37,983 nucleotides of DNA from Frankiaceae bacterium (GTDB lineage: Bacteria; Actinomycetota; Actinomycetes; BP-191), in contig JAVEEC010000137.1 of the NCBI GenBank assembly GCA_030840645.1, positions 1-37,983 on the forward strand. Direction: 5' to 3'. The translations under genes were made by a program, and so were the position numbers. Within the stretch, counting starts at the first letter, position 1, and every line of letters starts with the position of its first letter. Below are positions 34,854 to 37,983 of this stretch, in pieces. Below the pieces are notes generated by a model that saw only the letters and a program-made list of their open reading frames with translations, did no database searches and was not told the origin of the DNA.

Positions 34854-37800
34854 TTACTCCGCGCGCGTCCTGCGCCGCACCACCAGCGCCGTCCCGAGCA
34901 GTACCAGCGCGGCCACCGAGAGCACGGCCGGCAGGCCGGTCGCGGGCAGCGCCGGCGGCTTCACGACCGGGGGCTTCACGACGACCGGCGGCTTCTCCGG
35001 CACCGGCACGAGTCCGCCGGGCAGGATCGCCAGCGGGTCGGCCACCTCGGGCAGCTGCACCCCGACGCCGAACGTCAGCCGCCCGAGCCCCGCGCCGCGC
35101 GGCGCGTAGGTCGACGCGGTGCCGGCCTTGAGGTAGTAGTCGATGCCGTCCGGCGTGGCCGCGAACGTCGGCAGCTCGCCGTTGAACGTGCCCGGCTCGT
35201 CGCCGCCCGTCATCTTCTGGACGTGGAAGCCGCCGAGGTTGTGGCGACGGTAGTTCAGCGTGTCCGGCGCGCCGGCCTTGCCGCCGAGCACCGTCGCCGT
35301 GATCGGCGTCGCGCGGCCCGCGACCTGGTCGCGGACCGGGCCGTGGTACACGATCGGCTCGGCCGTGCTGACCGTGTACGTGCCGAGCGGCACGCCGAAG
35401 TGCGCCAGCGCCCCGCGCAGGATGCCGACGCTCGTGTCGGCGGTCTTGTGCTGGGTGAAGTTGTAGCCGAGCACGATCGTCTTGAAGCTCTTGTGCGCGG
35501 TGTTGCCGTCGACGGAGACGCCGAGGAAGTGGCCCTCCGCGACGCCGTTGACGGACAGCTCGGGGCTGGCCGTGCCGAACACGTCCTCGGCCGCCGCGGG
35601 CACGATCGTCTCGATGAACTGCCGCGCCGCGAACGGCACGATCTCGCCCGCGAACGACGTGCCGTACAGGTGCCCGGTGCCCTTCACCTGCGACATGCCC
35701 TCGCGCGACACGGTGTCGTCCGGGCCGCCGTACGTTCCGCCGAAGTAGTTCTTGAAGAAGTCGACGCTGTCCTCGTTGCCGGTCTGGGCGGTACCGAGCG
35801 CGGACGCGACGCGGTTGCTCTGGATCAGCACCTTGCCGCCGCCGTCGAGGTACGCCTTGAGCGCGACGCGGTCGCCCGCGTCGAACTGGCCCTGGAGCCG
35901 CTCGACGCCGGTCTCCCAGACGACGGCCTGGTACTTCTTCAGCTCGGCCGCGGTCGGGTGCTCGGTGACGACGGCGTACGGCACGCCGAGCGCCGCCAGC
36001 GCGCCGAGCGTCGCCTGCTCGGAGTTCAGCTCGCCGTCGTCGTCCACGACGAGGACGCGCGGGTTCGCGGGACCGGCCCAGAGCGTCGCCTTCTGCGTGT
36101 TGTTCGCGGTGTTCGCGTCGAGGCCGACGGACGTCGTGACGTAGAGGTCGAACCACCCCTCCTGCGCCGGCTGGTAGGCGAACGCCACGTCCTTGCGGCC
36201 GTACGCGCCGAGGCTGACCGACTTCGTGGCGACGACCGGTCCGGCCGCCGAGCCCGCGCGCACCTCGACGGTGACGGGTCCGGTCGCCTTGCCGCCGTGG
36301 TTGAACACCGGCACGGAGAGCGCGTTGCTCCGGCCCGCGCTGACGACGCCGAAGCCGCCGCGTTCGTTCGGCGCGCCGTTCGCGAAGCCGGGCGCCGCGT
36401 CCGCGTCGCCACCGCCGTAGTGCATCAGGTCGAGCGTGATGTTCTCGGTGCCGTTCGAGTCGATGCTCGTGGCGATGCCGTCGGTGAACTGCGGCCCGAC
36501 GTTGGTGAACGCCCAGCCGGTCGGCGCGCCGCTCCAGTTCGACCAGGTGTCGGCCGCGCCCTTCGTCGGCAGCTCGTCCGAGCCGTTGGAGAACGTCACC
36601 GTGCCCTCGTAGTCGACGCAGCCCGCGAAGTCGCCGACCTTGGCGCTCCACGCGCCGGGCTTGGGCCGGTTGACGACGATGGTCTCCGGGTCGCCGATGC
36701 TGCCGGAGTCCGCGACCTTGCTGAACGGCGCGCCCTCGTAGAACAGCTGGAGGGTGCAGTCGCCCGGCGTCGTCTTGCTGACCGCCGTGACGGTCATCCG
36801 GTAGTTGTTCTCGTTCGCCTCGACGGTGAACGGGTTGCTCGGGCCGTTGACCTGCGTGATGCCGGTGTAGGCGATGTCGGCCTGCGGCTCGCCGGTGAGG
36901 ACGACGAGGTTCGGCTGCACCTTGCGGGTGCCGGACGAGATGCCGGCGGCCGCGCCGGACAGCAGGTCGCCGACGTTGCCCCGGCTCATGTTCAGCTGGA
37001 GCTCCTGGGTGTTGTCGTTCCTGTCGAACTCCATCGGGTCCATCTGCGGCCGGTTGGAGAAGCTCTGCGCGTTGTTGCTGTTGAAGTAGACGTTGGAGCG
37101 GAGCCAGTAGTCGAAGTGCCAGACCATCAGGCCGGACTGGTGCACCTTGCGGTCGAAGTAGCCGCCGCGCGAGAAGTCGTCGTAGGTCGGCGCGGTGTGC
37201 CACATCCGGTTGACGTTCTCGATGTAGAAGCCCTCGACGACGTACTTGTCCGTCACCGGGTCGAGCGCCAGGCCGTAGACGTCGTTCTCGGTCCAGGTGT
37301 GGTCGCGCGAGTCGGTCTCACCCACGGCGATCTCGTACGTCGGGACCAGCAGCAGGTTCGGGTCCGGCGCGTCCGCCGTGTAGCCGTCGAACGGCAGCTG
37401 GTTGCGCGGCTTGAGCGTCACGGCCTTCTTCGTGTCGTGCACGATCGTCGGCTGGAGGAAGCCCTGGAACACCCGGCTGGTCGGGTTGTGCAGCGACGGG
37501 TTGCTGCCCGCCGGGTTACCGAGGTACGAGCCGCCGGCCATGATGTCCCAGTCGCCGTTGCCCTGGGACGCGCCGGTGGTGTCGTAGTAGTCCGGCTCGC
37601 CGAGCGCGTGGCTCATCTCGTGCGTCGCGACGCCGATCGTGAGCGGCCCGGTCGGGCTGGCGAACTCCGGCATGGTGAAGACGCGGTTGACGTGCACCGG
37701 CTGGTTCGACGCGTTGACGTCGGACGTCTGGAGGCCGGTCATGATGCTGCCCTGGTCGAGGCCGAGGGTGCCCTCGATGATCGGGCCGGCGAGGTTCACC

Positions 37801-37983
37801 GTCGTCGCGTGCGACCAGGTGTTGCACGGGTTCCCGGTCACGGCCATGTCCGCGCCCGAGTGGATGATCGCGGTGAAGTCGACCTCGCCGTCGAGGTCGT
37901 TGTCGTAAGGACCGAAGTCGACGGTCGGGTCGGCCTGCGGGATCGACTCCAGGGCCATGCCGATCGCGCCGCCGCCACCCACG
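34854..37983 (-). CDS. M6 family metalloprotease (immune inhibitor A type) with LPATG anchor, 5' end outside window
   Basis: 1042 or more residues; the frame is open at the window edge, so signal peptide and propeptide are missing. The zinc site HEMSHALGEPD is the H-E-x-x-H-x-x-G-x-x-D motif of M6 peptidases, preceded by VDFTAIIHSGADMA and followed by WDIMAGGSYLG (Met-turn) and DYWLRSNVYFNSNN. Later parts hold beta-sandwich domains (GPVTVEVRAG..., SNPFTVEANENNYRMTVTAV) and a DUF4350/GATase-like segment (PRVLVVDDDGELN...YLDGGGKVLIQSNR). The C-terminus has a Pro-rich spacer (KPPVVVKPPVVKPP), sortase motif LPATG, a hydrophobic helix and RRRTRAE. So it is exported and fixed to the cell wall. Substrates unknown. 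argS follows 41 nt downstream. Confidence 0.93.
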   Translation of the reverse strand, partial: VGGGGAIGMALESIPQADPTVDFGPYDNDLDGEVDFTAIIHSGADMAVTGNPCNTWSHATTVNLAGPIIEGTLGLDQGSIMTGLQTSDVNASNQPVHVNRVFTMPEFASPTGPLTIGVATHEMSHALGEPDYYDTTGASQGNGDWDIMAGGSYLGNPAGSNPSLHNPTSRVFQGFLQPTIVHDTKKAVTLKPRNQLPFDGYTADAPDPNLLLVPTYEIAVGETDSRDHTWTENDVYGLALDPVTDKYVVEGFYIENVNRMWHTAPTYDDFSRGGYFDRKVHQSGLMVWHFDYWLRSNVYFNSNNAQSFSNRPQMDPMEFDRNDNTQELQLNMSRGNVGDLLSGAAAGISSGTRKVQPNLVVLTGEPQADIAYTGITQVNGPSNPFTVEANENNYRMTVTAVSKTTPGDCTLQLFYEGAPFSKVADSGSIGDPETIVVNRPKPGAWSAKVGDFAGCVDYEGTVTFSNGSDELPTKGAADTWSNWSGAPTGWAFTNVGPQFTDGIATSIDSNGTENITLDLMHYGGGDADAAPGFANGAPNERGGFGVVSAGRSNALSVPVFNHGGKATGPVTVEVRAGSAAGPVVATKSVSLGAYGRKDVAFAYQPAQEGWFDLYVTTSVGLDANTANNTQKATLWAGPANPRVLVVDDDGELNSEQATLGALAALGVPYAVVTEHPTAAELKKYQAVVWETGVERLQGQFDAGDRVALKAYLDGGGKVLIQSNRVASALGTAQTGNEDSVDFFKNYFGGTYGGPDDTVSREGMSQVKGTGHLYGTSFAGEIVPFAARQFIETIVPAAAEDVFGTASPELSVNGVAEGHFLGVSVDGNTAHKSFKTIVLGYNFTQHKTADTSVGILRGALAHFGVPLGTYTVSTAEPIVYHGPVRDQVAGRATPITATVLGGKAGAPDTLNYRRHNLGGFHVQKMTGGDEPGTFNGELPTFAATPDGIDYYLKAGTASTYAPRGAGLGRLTFGVGVQLPEVADPLAILPGGLVPVPEKPPVVVKPPVVKPPALPATGLPAVLSVAALVLLGTALVVRRRTRAE

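Overview
The window is GC-rich DNA of an actinomycete-type bacterium (Actinomycetota). The evidence is the very high GC at third codon positions, frequent GTG starts, 4-base GTGA/ATGA overlaps within operons, an Lsr2 nucleoid protein, a Tad-type pilus locus without an outer-membrane secretin, a tmRNA tag ending in YALAA, and the argS-lysA-hom-thrC-thrB gene order. I cannot name a genus from sequence alone.

Layout. (1) 1-6917: a class I lanthipeptide locus. Three small precursor genes read rightwards (6333-6869) and end in a strong hairpin. The divergent leftward operon is lanC (cyclase), lanB (full-length dehydratase), a very short HlyD-like adaptor, and a C39-peptidase ABC exporter cut by the window edge. 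The leaders end in GG or GA, which fits C39 processing, and the three cores share a conserved C-terminal block. (2) 6918-15629: an accessory island with an lsr2 gene, a frameshifted unknown gene, a 2046-residue secreted RHS/YD-repeat protein with a cysteine-rich C-terminus, a small two-helix membrane protein directly behind it (candidate immunity protein), a decayed replication-relaxation gene and a truncated DNA methyltransferase that stops just before the 3' end of ssrA. This looks like debris of an element integrated at tmRNA. (3) 15630-22906, all leftward: ssrA, a GAF-GGDEF diguanylate cyclase, smpB, an S41 protease, an M23 peptidase, ftsX, ftsE and prfB. These are conserved trans-translation, division and release-factor genes. 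(4) 22936-27295, leftward: a compact Tad/Flp pilus operon (tadA, tadB, tadC, Flp-like pilin, two TadE-like pseudopilins, one TadG-like protein). (5) 27381-34812, leftward: argS-lysA-hom-thrC-MFS-thrB, nearly all overlapping, for aspartate-family amino acids, with an MFS transporter gene inserted between thrC and thrB. (6) 34854-37983, leftward: a large M6 (immune inhibitor A type) metalloprotease with an LPATG cell-wall sorting signal, N-terminus beyond the window.

The most novel material is the three-peptide lanthipeptide system and the RHS toxin/immunity candidate. Three start codons (argS, prfB and the S41 protease) each sit exactly 7 nt behind a TANNNT box, which suggests leaderless transcripts. 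All functions are read from motifs and family knowledge; no database search was run.
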